This document shows, piece after piece, positions 7,317 to 16,190 of a DNA stretch of 60,491 nt (position 1 is the first letter of the stretch; each line of letters starts with the position of its first letter). The DNA comes from Desulfovibrionales bacterium (lineage in GTDB: Bacteria > Desulfobacterota > Desulfovibrionia > Desulfovibrionales > Desulfomicrobiaceae): the NCBI GenBank assembly GCA_012727715.1, contig JAAYGN010000027.1, positions 1 to 60,491 of the forward strand, in the 5' to 3' direction. The notes below the pieces were generated by a model. That model worked only from the letters and a program-made list of their open reading frames with translations, was not told where the DNA came from and did not search any database. Position numbers and translations under genes: made by a program.

Positions 7317-8699
7317 ATGGCAGCCAAGTGTATCCTCTTTATTGCACGATCAGAACTCGTCTCCCCCCTGCATACTGACTTTAAAAAGCATGATTGTAAG
7401 GCTGTGGTGGTGGAAGACCGTGTCTCGGCCTTGAAGGTATTGGAAAACAGTAAGGTGGACCTTATCTTTACCTTACCGGCACTTCCTGGTTACCGGGCTC
7501 AAGATTTACTAGCGTCTTTGTCCGGTACAGCTGATGTGTTGCCTGTAATTATTTTTACAGAAAAAGGTAGTGCTGAAGAAGCCCGGCAATTCATGGAGCT
7601 TGGTGCTCAGGATTATTGGCTTAGTCCCTTAACCTGGGAAAAAATTAACGCTGTTTTGCCCACAGATCTCCCTGTTTCAACACCTACCGCGCCAGTTCGA
7701 GATCGTTCTATCATTGGGCAGGATCCTTCGATCATTCGTATTTTGGCCCTGGCCAAGCAAGTTGCCCCATCCAAGGCCACTGTGCTTATTTCTGGTGAAT
7801 CGGGTACGGGTAAAGAGATGTTTGCCCGATTTATTCACGTTCACTCTGGTCGTGAAAACGGTCCTTTTGTAGCTGTTAACTGTGCGGCTCTGCCTGAACT
7901 TCTACTGGAAAGTGAACTTTTTGGGCATGAAAAAGGAGCTTTTACTGGAGCCATTGCCCGTAAGTTGGGAAAGTTTGAATTGGCTTCTGGTGGCACACTG
8001 CTTTTGGATGAAATTTCAGAAATGGATCTGGCGTTACAGGCCAAGCTTCTACGTGCATTGCAGGAAGGAGAAATAGATCGTGTGGGCGGTCTGGAGACCG
8101 TCAAGGTCGATGTGCGTATTTTGGCCACCACCAACCGCAATTTAGAAGACAGTGTAGCAAAGGGTGAGTTTCGTCAGGATTTATTTTATCGTTTAAATGT
8201 TATCCCCTTGCGTCTGCCCTCCTTGGCCGAGCGTGGGGATGATATTTTGCTTTTGGCAGATTTTTTTATCAAACGGTATTGTAAAGAGTATGATCTTCGT
8301 TCCCTGGTTCTTTCCCAAGAAGCCCATGCTTGGCTCATGGATCATGCCTGGCCTGGCAATGTCCGTGAGTTGCAAAATTTAATGGAAAGAGCAGTTCTTT
8401 TGGCTGGTTCAGGCCCTATTCGCCCAGCGCATTTTCTTTTGGATGGCCAGGAGTGGACTCCGGAAAATAGTGAGGATGTTGTAGAGGATGTTCACCCCCA
8501 GTCAGCAATTACCCTGGTCACTTCTGATATGGATGGACGTATCCCCACCATTCAGGAAATGGAAATGCATTTGATCATGAAAAGTTTGGACCAGACAGCA
8601 GGTAATAGGACCAAGGCTTCGGAACTTTTGGGTATTTCCGTGCGCACCTTGCGTAATAAACTTGGTGAATATCGAAAAATCGGTCTCAATATTCCCTGA
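7317..8699 (+). CDS. Sigma-54-dependent activator, NtrC family, with degenerate receiver
   Basis: A 460-residue activator of sigma-54 RNA polymerase. Domains in order: a receiver-like domain (about 1-115), the AAA+ domain (about 133-370) with Walker A GESGTGKE at 160-167, GAFTGA at 207-212 for sigma-54 contact and Walker B GGTLLLDEI at 225-233, then a Fis-type helix-turn-helix at the end (NRTKASELLGISVRTLR). The receiver looks inactive for phosphorylation. The N-terminal acidic pair is missing (FIARSE), the phospho-acceptor position reads Leu in DLIFTLPALPG, and the conserved Lys is Ser in DYWLSPL. Activation therefore probably depends on something other than a histidine kinase. The aminotransferase gene starts 20 bases downstream on the same strand. 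The target promoters are unknown. Confidence 0.9.
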   Translation: MAAKCILFIARSELVSPLHTDFKKHDCKAVVVEDRVSALKVLENSKVDLIFTLPALPGYRAQDLLASLSGTADVLPVIIFTEKGSAEEARQFMELGAQDYWLSPLTWEKINAVLPTDLPVSTPTAPVRDRSIIGQDPSIIRILALAKQVAPSKATVLISGESGTGKEMFARFIHVHSGRENGPFVAVNCAALPELLLESELFGHEKGAFTGAIARKLGKFELASGGTLLLDEISEMDLALQAKLLRALQEGEIDRVGGLETVKVDVRILATTNRNLEDSVAKGEFRQDLFYRLNVIPLRLPSLAERGDDILLLADFFIKRYCKEYDLRSLVLSQEAHAWLMDHAWPGNVRELQNLMERAVLLAGSGPIRPAHFLLDGQEWTPENSEDVVEDVHPQSAITLVTSDMDGRIPTIQEMEMHLIMKSLDQTAGNRTKASELLGISVRTLRNKLGEYRKIGLNIP

Positions 8700-8719
8700 A
8701 GACCGAACATGGAGAGAAC

Positions 8720-9919
8720 ATGATTTTAAGCAGACAAGTAAACGGCTATTTGACCAAGTCTTCTTGGATTAGACGCATGTTTGAGGCTGGTATTGAGTTA
8801 AAAAAACAATACGGCTCTGAAAATGTGTATGATTTTAGTTTGGGAAATCCTGATCTTGCCCCGCCCCAAGCTGTGGCTCAAGGCTTGCATGCCCTGGCTG
8901 AAGAAGCTGCCCAGCCCTTTGTTTTTGGGTATATGCCCAATGCCGGCTATCCCCAAGTACGTCAGCAATTGGCTGAAGTTATAGCCTCTGAGCAAGGTGT
9001 TCCCGTGTCTCAGGATGAGGTGGTCATCACTTGTGGTGCGGCTGGTGGTATGAACGCCTTGTTTCGGGCAGTGCTAGAGCCAGGAGATGAGGTTATTTGT
9101 CCCGCACCATATTTTGTCGAATACGGTTTTTATGTGGAAAATCATCAGGGTGTGTTGCGTCCCGTTCCATCCAAGCCTTTGACATTTGATCTTGATTTGC
9201 GAGCTTTGGCTGCAACCATAACAGAACGCACTCGTTGCGTGCTCGTTAATTCTCCCAATAATCCTTCTGGTAAAATTTATTCTGTGGAAGAGCTGGCAGA
9301 ATTGGCAGAAATTTTACGCCAGGCTTCTGCTCGTATTGGTCGGCCCATTTTGTTGGTTTCAGATGAGCCATATCGGTTCTTGGCCTATGATGGCGTGCAG
9401 GTACCTGGGATTTTCCCTGTGTACGAACATAGCGTGGTCATTAGCTCCTTTTCTAAAAATCTGGCCCTGGCCGGAGAGCGGGTGGGCTATGTTGCTGTTA
9501 ACCCGGACATGGCCGAGGCTGAAAAGCTTGTGGCCGGGCTTATTTTAGCCAATCGGATTTTGGGTTTTGTTAATGCGCCAGCCGTGGGTCAAAAACTTCT
9601 GTCCAAGGCCTTGGGCCATGCAGTGGATGTATCCATTTATGCCCAGCGACGTGAAGTTATGGCTCAAGTACTTCAAGAAGCAGGATTTAGTTTTACTCTG
9701 CCCCAGGGAGCTTTTTATTTCTTTCCTCGTATCCCCAAAGGTGGGGATGATACGGCCTTTGTGCAGGCGTTGATGCAAGAACAGATTTTAGCAGTGCCTG
9801 GGTCTGGATTTGGGTATCCTGGGTATTTTCGCTTGGCCTTTTGTGTGGATGAAGCAACTATTCGTGGATCTGCCCAGGGTTTTGCCCGAGCCTATGCGTC
9901 CGCCATGGAGCAAGAATAG
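8720..9919 (+). CDS. Class I/II PLP-dependent aminotransferase
   Basis: A 399-residue fold-type I aminotransferase of the aspartate aminotransferase superfamily. The residues that make the active site are all visible: NSPNNPSG at 177-184, the PLP-contacting Asp in SDEPY at 214-218, and the Schiff-base Lys246 in SSFSKNLALAGERVG, with the phosphate-binding Arg253. The C-terminal FRLAFC supplies the carboxylate-binding Arg. Substrate is likely an amino acid/2-oxo acid pair, but the amino acid cannot be read from the sequence. The ATG at 8720 has a clear GGAGAG upstream. It is 20 bases behind the sigma-54 activator and probably co-transcribed. A probable promoter follows it, so it closes this unit. 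Confidence 0.87.
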   Translation: MILSRQVNGYLTKSSWIRRMFEAGIELKKQYGSENVYDFSLGNPDLAPPQAVAQGLHALAEEAAQPFVFGYMPNAGYPQVRQQLAEVIASEQGVPVSQDEVVITCGAAGGMNALFRAVLEPGDEVICPAPYFVEYGFYVENHQGVLRPVPSKPLTFDLDLRALAATITERTRCVLVNSPNNPSGKIYSVEELAELAEILRQASARIGRPILLVSDEPYRFLAYDGVQVPGIFPVYEHSVVISSFSKNLALAGERVGYVAVNPDMAEAEKLVAGLILANRILGFVNAPAVGQKLLSKALGHAVDVSIYAQRREVMAQVLQEAGFSFTLPQGAFYFFPRIPKGGDDTAFVQALMQEQILAVPGSGFGYPGYFRLAFCVDEATIRGSAQGFARAYASAMEQE

Positions 9920-9980
9920 GACAACAGGCAACATCTGTAATTGTCAGTCATTTTGAGGGATTTGTGTTTCTGTGTCTTGC

Positions 9981-10009
9981 TTGACGCAACACAGGAACTT
10001 GCCTATGCA
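9981..10009 (+). promoter_or_regulatory. Candidate sigma-70 promoter for the ffh operon
   Basis: TTGACG (9981-9986), a 17-base spacer and TATGCA (10004-10009). The -35 and spacing are good and the -10 is weak (3 of 6). It lies 35 bases before the ffh start codon in a 124-base gap. Confidence 0.35.
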
Positions 10010-10043
10010 TTTCTACTCTTTTTTTTAAGCACTGGTAAATTCT

Positions 10044-11513
10044 ATGTTTGATAGCCTTTCCGACCGCTTGGATGCGGTCTTTAAAAAACTGCGTGGCCAA
10101 GGCCGCCTTGACGAGAGCAATATCCAGGAAGGACTGCGCGAAGTACGCCTAGCCCTTTTGGAAGCAGACGTTAATTTCAAGGTTGTCAAAGAATTTATTG
10201 ACACGGTCAAAGCTCGTGCTCTGGGACAAGATGTGTTGGCCAGCCTTACTCCTGGACAGCAAGTCATCAAGATTGTCCATGAGGAGCTCATCGCTCTTCT
10301 TGGTGGTGAAAGCTGTGCATTGAACCTTTCAGGTAAGCCTCCTTATGTAATCATGATGGCTGGCTTGCAGGGTTCGGGTAAAACCACCTCAGCAGCCAAG
10401 CTGGCCCTGTATTTGCGCCGCCAAAAACATACTCCGTATCTTGTTCCGGCTGATGTATATCGACCTGCGGCCATTGATCAGCTGCAAAAGCTCGGTAACG
10501 AGCTGGGTATCCCGGTCTTTCCCTCTTCTGTGGATATGAATCCAGTGGATATTAGTGTAGCTGCCTTGCGTGATGCTCAGCTCAAAGGGTGTTCAGTTAT
10601 TTTAGTGGACACTGCCGGGCGACTGCATATTGATGATTTGCTCATGCAAGAATTGGTGGGGATTAAGGAAAAATGTCAGCCTCAAGAGATTTTGTTCGTG
10701 GCCGATGCCATGACCGGTCAAGATGCTGTTACTGTAGCGGAAAAGTTTGATGAAATTTTAGATATTACTGGTGTTGTCCTCACCAAAATGGATGGTGACG
10801 CACGTGGTGGTGCAGCCCTGTCCATCAAGTCCATTACTGGCAAACCCCTTAAGTTTGTAGGTATGGGTGAACGTTTGAGTGACCTTGAGGTCTTTCATCC
10901 AGATCGCATTGCCTCGCGAATTTTGGGCATGGGTGATGTACTGACCCTCATTGAAAAGGCGCAGTCCACCATTGATGCCAAAGAAGCAGAAGCTTTGGAA
11001 AAGAAGTTTCGCAAGGCTGAATTTGATTTGGAAGATTTTCGTACTCAAATGCGTCGGATTAAAAAGCTGGGTTCTTTAGAAGGGATTATGAAACTTATTC
11101 CAGGCATGGGCCAAATGCGCAAGCAATTGCAAGATGTGCAGATGCCTGAAAAAGAACTGGCCCGGGTTGAAGCCATGATTAATTCTATGACCTTGGAGGA
11201 ACGTCAAAATCCCAAGATCATGAATCCTAGTCGCAAGCAGCGTATTGCTCGTGGAAGTGGAACTTCAATAACCGAGGTCAATCAGTTGCTCAAAAATTTT
11301 GGGCAAATGCAAAAAATGATGAAGAAAATGGTGGGTGGCAAAATGCCAGCCATGCCCCAAGGAGGGGTACTGCCAGGTATGGAAGGTCTGCCCGGAGGTA
11401 TGCCTTCTCTGTCGCCTATGCCAGGGAAGGCCAAGGCAGGGCGAAGTGCAGCAGAGGCAGCCAAAATCAAGGCCAAGCGTAAACTGGCAAAAAAGCAACG
11501 CAGGAAAAAATAG
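10044..11513 (+). CDS. ffh: Signal recognition particle GTPase Ffh (SRP54)
   Basis: A 489-residue SRP54 protein. It has the N domain (1-95), the G domain with P-loop GLQGSGKTT at 107-115, [17 protein letters not shown], and the methionine-rich M domain from about 325, ending in a Lys-rich tail ([16 protein letters not shown]). It binds 4.5S RNA and the hydrophobic signal of nascent membrane proteins, and delivers ribosomes to FtsY. The M domain here has a long Met/Gly/Pro stretch (residues 420-460) after the RNA-binding GSG motif. It leads a plus-strand run with rpsP, khpA, rimM, trmD and rplS, a common bacterial order. The Shine-Dalgarno before the ATG is poor; no alternative start fits better. 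Confidence 0.97.
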   Translation: MFDSLSDRLDAVFKKLRGQGRLDESNIQEGLREVRLALLEADVNFKVVKEFIDTVKARALGQDVLASLTPGQQVIKIVHEELIALLGGESCALNLSGKPPYVIMMAGLQGSGKTTSAAKLALYLRRQKHTPYLVPADVYRPAAIDQLQKLGNELGIPVFPSSVDMNPVDISVAALRDAQLKGCSVILVDTAGRLHIDDLLMQELVGIKEKCQPQEILFVADAMTGQDAVTVAEKFDEILDITGVVLTKMDGDARGGAALSIKSITGKPLKFVGMGERLSDLEVFHPDRIASRILGMGDVLTLIEKAQSTIDAKEAEALEKKFRKAEFDLEDFRTQMRRIKKLGSLEGIMKLIPGMGQMRKQLQDVQMPEKELARVEAMINSMTLEERQNPKIMNPSRKQRIARGSGTSITEVNQLLKNFGQMQKMMKKMVGGKMPAMPQGGVLPGMEGLPGGMPSLSPMPGKAKAGRSAAEAAKIKAKRKLAKKQRRKK

Positions 11514-11586
11514 GTGGATTGCAGTGTACTGGGGTCTATCCCCAAAGTGTTGCGTCCATACATACACTTTAGTTCAGGAGATAATA

Positions 11587-11832
11587 ATGGCTGTTAAATT
11601 GAGATTAACCCGTTTGGGTTCCAAGAAGAAACCCTTTTATCGTATTGTGGCTGTGGACAGTAAGGCTCGTCGTGATGGTCGGGCTCTTGATTACCTTGGT
11701 TACTATAATCCCATGACCAATCCTGTGGAGATCAAAGTTGACACAGACAAAGTCAAAATCTGGTTGGAACGTGGGGCCAATCCTACAGATACTGTTCGCT
11801 CCTTGCTAAAGAAGTCTGGACTTGGTAACTAG
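11587..11832 (+). CDS. rpsP: 30S ribosomal protein S16
   Basis: An 81-residue S16 with the conserved opening [20 protein letters not shown], the [14 protein letters not shown] loop and the end [17 protein letters not shown]. It is an early-assembling 30S protein that contacts 16S rRNA. The ATG at 11587 is preceded by CAGGAG. A frame open from 11335 simply runs through the ffh 3' end and is not the start. It lies 73 bases after ffh and before khpA, as in many bacteria. Confidence 0.97.
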   Translation: MAVKLRLTRLGSKKKPFYRIVAVDSKARRDGRALDYLGYYNPMTNPVEIKVDTDKVKIWLERGANPTDTVRSLLKKSGLGN

Positions 11833-11904
11833 AAAAGCACTGATTAAAGCAAAGTTAAAATCCAAGGCTATTCCTAGTCCACTCGATTTGCAGCGGAGGT
11901 GCCC

Positions 11905-12138
11905 ATGCTCAAAGATTTGATTGAACACATAGCCAAGTCTTTGGTGGATGATCCAGACAGTGTTGTTGTTTCTGAAGTTGAAGGCGAGCAGACTTCAGTT
12001 ATTGAACTCAAGGTAGCCAAAGAAGATTTGGGCAAGGTTATTGGCAAGCAGGGACGAACTGCCAGAGCCATGCGTACTATCTTAGGTGCGGCGTCAACCA
12101 AGGCCAGAAAGCGTTCGGTCCTGGAGATTCTGGAATAG
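11905..12138 (+). CDS. khpA: KH-domain RNA-binding protein KhpA (YlqC)
   Basis: A 77-residue protein consisting of one KH domain, with the RNA-binding loop [15 protein letters not shown] at about 47-61. KhpA proteins bind RNA broadly and in several bacteria pair with KhpB; effects on cell shape and translation are known from Gram-positives. The ATG at 11905 follows GGAGG by five bases; an in-frame GTG at 11899 lies inside the Shine-Dalgarno and is not used. The position between rpsP and rimM is the standard one for this family. Confidence 0.93.
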   Translation: MLKDLIEHIAKSLVDDPDSVVVSEVEGEQTSVIELKVAKEDLGKVIGKQGRTARAMRTILGAASTKARKRSVLEILE

Positions 12139-12139
12139 C

Positions 12140-12685
12140 GTGTCTGTGAAACAAAACGGCCCGGTTCGACTTGTACAGCTAGGCCGAGTGCTTAAGCCAC
12201 ATGGTCTTAAGGGGGAGCTCTGCGTGGAAGTGTATGCAGACTCCCCTTTTATCTTTGAGGGCCTCAAGCGTATCTATTTGCAATTTCCTGGGAAAAATGC
12301 ACGGGCTTGTGTTTTGTCGGCTTGGCGGCCGCATCAGGACCGGGCCTTGATATTTGTTGATCGTTGCCAGGGCCGGGATCAGGCTGAAGCTTGGCGTGGA
12401 GCAGAAGTTTGGGCCAGGGCACGGGATCTGCCTGGTCTGGATGACGGCCCCATTCCTGAAGATGTATTGGGCTTGCCAGTTTTCTTGGTTAGCGGTGAGG
12501 AGGTGGGCATTGTAGGAGATATACAGGATGTGGCTGGACAGGAATTGTGGTTTATTTATGATGCCCAGGAGAATGAAATTTTAATTCCAGGGGTGGACGA
12601 TATTATCGTGAATATTGATTGGGAACAAAAGCGTATTCTCATTAACCCGCCTCCAGGTTTGTTGGAACTCTACCAGCAAAAATAA
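12140..12685 (+). CDS. rimM: 16S rRNA processing protein RimM
   Basis: A 181-residue ribosome maturation factor with the two usual beta-barrel parts. The N-terminal domain starts LVQLGRVLKPHGLKGELCV, and the C-terminal PRC-barrel ends near LIPGVDDIIVNIDWEQKRILI. RimM binds S19 and helps assemble the 30S head. I use the GTG at 12140 (one base after the khpA stop); a second GTG at 12146 is equally possible. The open frame from 12086 overlaps khpA and would add residues that the family lacks. Next gene trmD begins 28 bases later. Confidence 0.93.
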   Translation: MSVKQNGPVRLVQLGRVLKPHGLKGELCVEVYADSPFIFEGLKRIYLQFPGKNARACVLSAWRPHQDRALIFVDRCQGRDQAEAWRGAEVWARARDLPGLDDGPIPEDVLGLPVFLVSGEEVGIVGDIQDVAGQELWFIYDAQENEILIPGVDDIIVNIDWEQKRILINPPPGLLELYQQK

Positions 12686-12713
12686 AGCAGGATATCCTTA
12701 GTAATTTTCCATT

Positions 12714-13988
12714 ATGCGTTTTTCTATTGTCACACTTTTTCCAGAATTTTTTGACTCCCCTCTCAGCTGCGGATTATTGTCCAGGGCCCGGGAAAAGGGA
12801 TTGGTGCATTTTACGTTTATCAATCCACGGGACTATTCCACAGATCGACACCATCATGTAGATGACCGCCCGTATGGTGGCGGCCCGGGTATGGTCATGT
12901 GTGTGGATCCTGTGCGTCGGGCTTTGGATACAATTCCAGACCAGGTTCGGATACTCCTGCTTAGCCCCAAGGGGCGACCCCTGACTCAGACTTTGGCCAA
13001 AGAGTTGGCGAAGGAACAGGAATTGGTTCTGGTCTGCGGGCGTTACGAAGGTATTGATGCCCGACTAGAGGAGCTTTGCACGGTGGAAGCTGTCTCGGTG
13101 GGAGATTTTGTTCTCAATGGTGGGGAAAGTGGAGCTTTGTGCCTTATTGAGGCTGTTAGCCGGTTAGTGCCTGATTTTATGGGTAAAAATGAAAGTGCGG
13201 ATGAGGAAAGTTTTAGCTCCGGGCTTTTGGAGTATCCACACTACACTCGCCCTGAGGAGTATGAGGGAATTCCTGTACCCCAGGTTCTTGCATCTGGTCA
13301 CCATGAACACATTGCCAGGTGGAGACATCAGAAAAGTCTGGAAATCACCCTGGCATGCAGACCAGATTTATTATCTGAAGCAGCGTTGTCTCAGGAGGAT
13401 ATGCGGTATTTGCAGTCTCTGGACCGTCTCAAACTTGGGCGCAATTTGTATGTCGCCTTGGTACATTTTCCTGTGGAAAATAAATCAGGGGAGATCATCA
13501 CAACTTCTTTGACAAACCTGGACCTCCACGATATTGCACGCGTTTCATGTACCTATGAACTGGGTGGATATTATGTGTGTACCCCGGTTCATGATCAGCA
13601 GATTTTGGCGCAAACCCTGGTTAATCATTGGCGAACAGGTTTGGGATCAACGGCCAACCCAGATCGCCGGGCTGCTTTGGAGCAGGTGCATGTTGTATCT
13701 TTGCTCGATGACGCAATTACAGATATTAAAGCCCGTACCGGTAGATACCCTAAGGTGGTGGCTACCAGTGCCAAGACAGGGACTGGAACCTTTACTCAGG
13801 TAAAGGGTTGCCTGGAGCATGGACCAGTGCTTGTGGTTTTGGGAACTGGGCATGGATTAGGGCCAGAGATTATGGTCCGTGCAGATATTTTGTTGCGTCC
13901 CATCCGTTTTATGGACAGCTATAATCATTTGTCTGTGCGAAGTGCTGCTTCCATTATGGTTGATCGATTGGTGGGCGATGTTGGATGA
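12714..13988 (+). CDS. trmD: tRNA (guanine-N1)-methyltransferase TrmD fused to a second RNA methyltransferase domain
   Basis: At 424 residues this is nearly twice the usual TrmD (about 240). Residues 1-240 are a complete TrmD that methylates G37 of tRNA with S-adenosylmethionine: YGGGPGM, LLSPKGRPLTQ, CGRYEGIDARLEE, SVGDFVLNGGESG and HYTRPEEYEG. Residues from about 245 (LYVALVHFPVENKSGEIITT) to the end form a second domain like the SAM-dependent RNA methyltransferase family PF09936, with VVATSAKTGTGT and VLVVLGTGHGLGPE. Such fusions are known in sulfate reducers. The frame is continuous and no internal start with a good ribosome site is obvious. The role of the second domain is unknown. The ATG at 12714 has only a weak upstream site. 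Confidence 0.93.
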   Translation: MRFSIVTLFPEFFDSPLSCGLLSRAREKGLVHFTFINPRDYSTDRHHHVDDRPYGGGPGMVMCVDPVRRALDTIPDQVRILLLSPKGRPLTQTLAKELAKEQELVLVCGRYEGIDARLEELCTVEAVSVGDFVLNGGESGALCLIEAVSRLVPDFMGKNESADEESFSSGLLEYPHYTRPEEYEGIPVPQVLASGHHEHIARWRHQKSLEITLACRPDLLSEAALSQEDMRYLQSLDRLKLGRNLYVALVHFPVENKSGEIITTSLTNLDLHDIARVSCTYELGGYYVCTPVHDQQILAQTLVNHWRTGLGSTANPDRRAALEQVHVVSLLDDAITDIKARTGRYPKVVATSAKTGTGTFTQVKGCLEHGPVLVVLGTGHGLGPEIMVRADILLRPIRFMDSYNHLSVRSAASIMVDRLVGDVG

Positions 13989-14036
13989 AAATATTTAGCA
14001 GCAGTTTATGTTGCTTGAGATAAAGGAGAATATCAA

Positions 14037-14384
14037 ATGGATATCATGCGAAAGATTGAAGCTGAGCAATTACGTGCTGACATTCCTCAGTTTAAAGCTG
14101 GCGATACAGTCAAGGTGCATACCCGGATTATTGAGGGAGAAAAAGAGCGTATTCAGGTATTTCAGGGTGTTGTTCTGCGTGTAAAAAGAGGTACCACAGA
14201 TAGTACTTTTATTGTCCGAAAGATTTCTGATGGTGTGGGTGTAGAACGTATCTTTCCTCTGCATGCTCCCTGCATTGACCACATTGAAGTCGTGGCTGAA
14301 GGAGCAGTGCGTCGCAGTCGCATTTACTACTTGCGTAATCTCCGAGGTAAAGCAGCACGCATTAAAACTAAAAAGTCGTGGTAG
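14037..14384 (+). CDS. rplS: 50S ribosomal protein L19
   Basis: A 115-residue L19 with the conserved [49 protein letters not shown] and the basic tail [16 protein letters not shown]. It sits at the 30S-50S interface. The ATG at 14037 has AAGGAG at a good distance; an ATG at 14046 is less well placed. Order trmD-rplS-rnhB is conserved widely. Confidence 0.97.
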   Translation: MDIMRKIEAEQLRADIPQFKAGDTVKVHTRIIEGEKERIQVFQGVVLRVKRGTTDSTFIVRKISDGVGVERIFPLHAPCIDHIEVVAEGAVRRSRIYYLRNLRGKAARIKTKKSW

Positions 14385-15020
14385 GTGATTTTGGCCGGTC
14401 CAAGGCAGTGTCCTGACCAGGCCGGTTTATTGGGTCTTGTGGCAGGTGTGGATGAGGCTGGGCGTGGATGCTTGGCTGGGCCGGTAGTGGCCGGAGCAGT
14501 CATCTTGCCCAGGGATTATCATCTACCTGGACTGACAGATTCCAAAGCACTGACCGCAGTAAAGCGAGAACATCTCGCCCAAGCTATCAAAGCCCAGGCT
14601 TTGTCCTGGGCTTTGGGTTTTTCTTGGCCCAGAGAAATTGAGGATCTTAATATTCTCCAGGCCTCATTGCTCGCCATGGCGCGGGCTGTCACTGCCCTGG
14701 CCTGTGTCCCCGATCACATTCTCGTTGATGGCAATCAGCCTCTTCCTCTCTTTATTACTCAACAAAGCATAGTGGGCGGTGATATCTTGTGCCCATGTAT
14801 TTCTGCAGCATCTATTGTGGCCAAGACGTTTCGTGATGCCCTCATGATTGGTTTGGATAAGCGTTATCCTGGCTACGGATTTGCTAAACACAAGGGGTAT
14901 GCCACGCAAAGACACCAAAAGGCTTTACGCACCCTTGGGCCATGTGTGGCCCATCGGTATAGCTTTCGAGGAGTAACTGGATCTCACCAGGAAAGAAAAT
15001 TATGCCTGCCCAACATTTAA
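14385..15020 (+). CDS. rnhB: Ribonuclease HII
   Basis: A 211-residue RNase HII, which removes ribonucleotides from DNA and RNA-DNA hybrids. Motifs: VAGVDEAGRGCLAGPVV (first catalytic Asp-Glu pair), LTDSKAL, ILVDGNQ (second Asp) and the later YPGYGFAKHKGY. The GTG at 14385 directly follows the rplS stop; a TTG at 14391 is an alternative. Its last 19 bases overlap yraN, so the two are probably coupled. Confidence 0.95.
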   Translation: MILAGPRQCPDQAGLLGLVAGVDEAGRGCLAGPVVAGAVILPRDYHLPGLTDSKALTAVKREHLAQAIKAQALSWALGFSWPREIEDLNILQASLLAMARAVTALACVPDHILVDGNQPLPLFITQQSIVGGDILCPCISAASIVAKTFRDALMIGLDKRYPGYGFAKHKGYATQRHQKALRTLGPCVAHRYSFRGVTGSHQERKLCLPNI

Positions 15021-15406
15021 CAACTGGGCAAAAGGGTGAAGACTTGGCCGCAGCCTGGCTCAAAGAAAAGGGCATGCGTATTGTGGTTCGCAATTTTCGC
15101 TGTTCTGGGGGAGAGATTGATTTGATCTGCCAGGATCAATCCACCTTGGTGTTTGTAGAAGTCAAGACCAGGTCCACAGCAGCCTACGGTGTTCCCGGAC
15201 AGGCTGTGGACAGGAGCAAGGCTCGAAAAATGGTTCGGGCAGCCATGACCTACTTGACCCAGCACAAGGCTTGGCACCGTGCTTGTCGTTTTGATTTTGT
15301 AGGCATTGTACTGCTCAACCAGGAATTTACTGTGGAGCATTGGGAGGACGTCATAGATGTGCGGAAGGCTTTGGGTCGTAGCAACACCTCTTGGCAACCT
15401 TGGTGA
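15002..15406 (+). CDS. yraN: YraN family (UPF0102) endonuclease-like protein
   Basis: A 134-residue protein of the UPF0102 family, which has a Holliday-junction-resolvase-like nuclease fold. The active-site pattern is present: GGEIDLICQDQSTLVFVEVK (Glu, Asp, then ExK). Biological role is uncertain in the family. The ATG at 15002 has AGGAAAG upstream and lies inside rnhB; the end overlaps rsmI by 50 bases. The rnhB-yraN-rsmI neighbourhood is common. Confidence 0.92.
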   Translation: MPAQHLTTGQKGEDLAAAWLKEKGMRIVVRNFRCSGGEIDLICQDQSTLVFVEVKTRSTAAYGVPGQAVDRSKARKMVRAAMTYLTQHKAWHRACRFDFVGIVLLNQEFTVEHWEDVIDVRKALGRSNTSWQPW

Positions 15407-16190
15407 TTTTTCTCCTAGGGCGAAAGATACGTTAACTTTGGCCAACCTCATTTTGGCCGAAGACACCAGACGAGCCGGACAACTCTTGCATTGGGCTGAA
15501 ATCCAGGGCAAGCGCGTCTTGAGCCTCCATGAACACAATGAGGCAGAACGCATTGAGGAAGTTCTCCATTATCTTGGTACGGGGATGAATGTGGCCCTTG
15601 TTTCTGATGCAGGCACACCCCTTGTAGCAGATCCAGGCTATCGTTTGGTCGCTGCCTGCCGTAGGGCCCAGATTCCAGTAGTGCCTATCCCTGGCCCCAG
15701 TGCTCCCATAACAGCACTCATGGCCAGTGGACTGCCTCCTTATCCCTTTATATTCTTAGGATTTCTGCCCCGTCGAAAAGGCGACATACTTACCTTGTGG
15801 CGTCAATTTGTGCATCTTGACGTTACATTGGTTTTTTTTGAGCGTAAAAATCGCGTCGTGCAGTCCCTGGATCTTGCTTTTCAGATTTTTGGCCAGAGAG
15901 AATTTTGTTTGGCCCGGGAATTGACCAAGAAACATGAGCAGTTTATCTATGGTCAACTGGGGCAGCCTTTGGAAGAGATGGAGCTTTTGGGAGAAATTAC
16001 CGTGCTTATTGCTCCTCCTGCCTCTTGTTCTGCCTCATCTTTAACTGAGGTCAAAGCATTGGCAAAAGGATACATTGGTCAGGATTTACGTCCCAAAGAA
16101 GTAGCCCGCCTGGTTCGTGAGCAAACCAGAGGCTGGTCCAGCAAAGAGGTTTATGAATTGGTTCTGGAGATCCAAAGACAAAGTGAATAA
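15357..16190 (+). CDS. rsmI: 16S rRNA (cytidine-1402-2'-O)-methyltransferase RsmI
   Basis: A 277-residue tetrapyrrole-methylase-fold enzyme that 2'-O-methylates C1402 in the ribosomal P site. Motifs: VVATPLGNLGDFSPRA at the N-terminus, LAEDTRRAGQLL, LVSDAGTPLVADPGYRLV and the Pro-rich PIPGPSAPITALMASGLP. All match RsmI rather than CobA-type enzymes. The ATG at 15357 gives the standard N-terminus even though it overlaps yraN by 50 bases. The 3' end overlaps the likely start of the EIID gene, linking translation genes to the PTS genes. Confidence 0.95.
   Translation: MCGRLWVVATPLGNLGDFSPRAKDTLTLANLILAEDTRRAGQLLHWAEIQGKRVLSLHEHNEAERIEEVLHYLGTGMNVALVSDAGTPLVADPGYRLVAACRRAQIPVVPIPGPSAPITALMASGLPPYPFIFLGFLPRRKGDILTLWRQFVHLDVTLVFFERKNRVVQSLDLAFQIFGQREFCLARELTKKHEQFIYGQLGQPLEEMELLGEITVLIAPPASCSASSLTEVKALAKGYIGQDLRPKEVARLVREQTRGWSSKEVYELVLEIQRQSE

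Noticed and set aside
12086-12139. Upstream start for rimM inside khpA
   Set aside because: Would add 18 residues absent from the family and has no ribosome site; the GTG codons after the khpA stop fit better.
15017-15553. 178-codon minus-strand frame across yraN and rsmI
   Set aside because: Antisense to two well-conserved genes with correct motifs.
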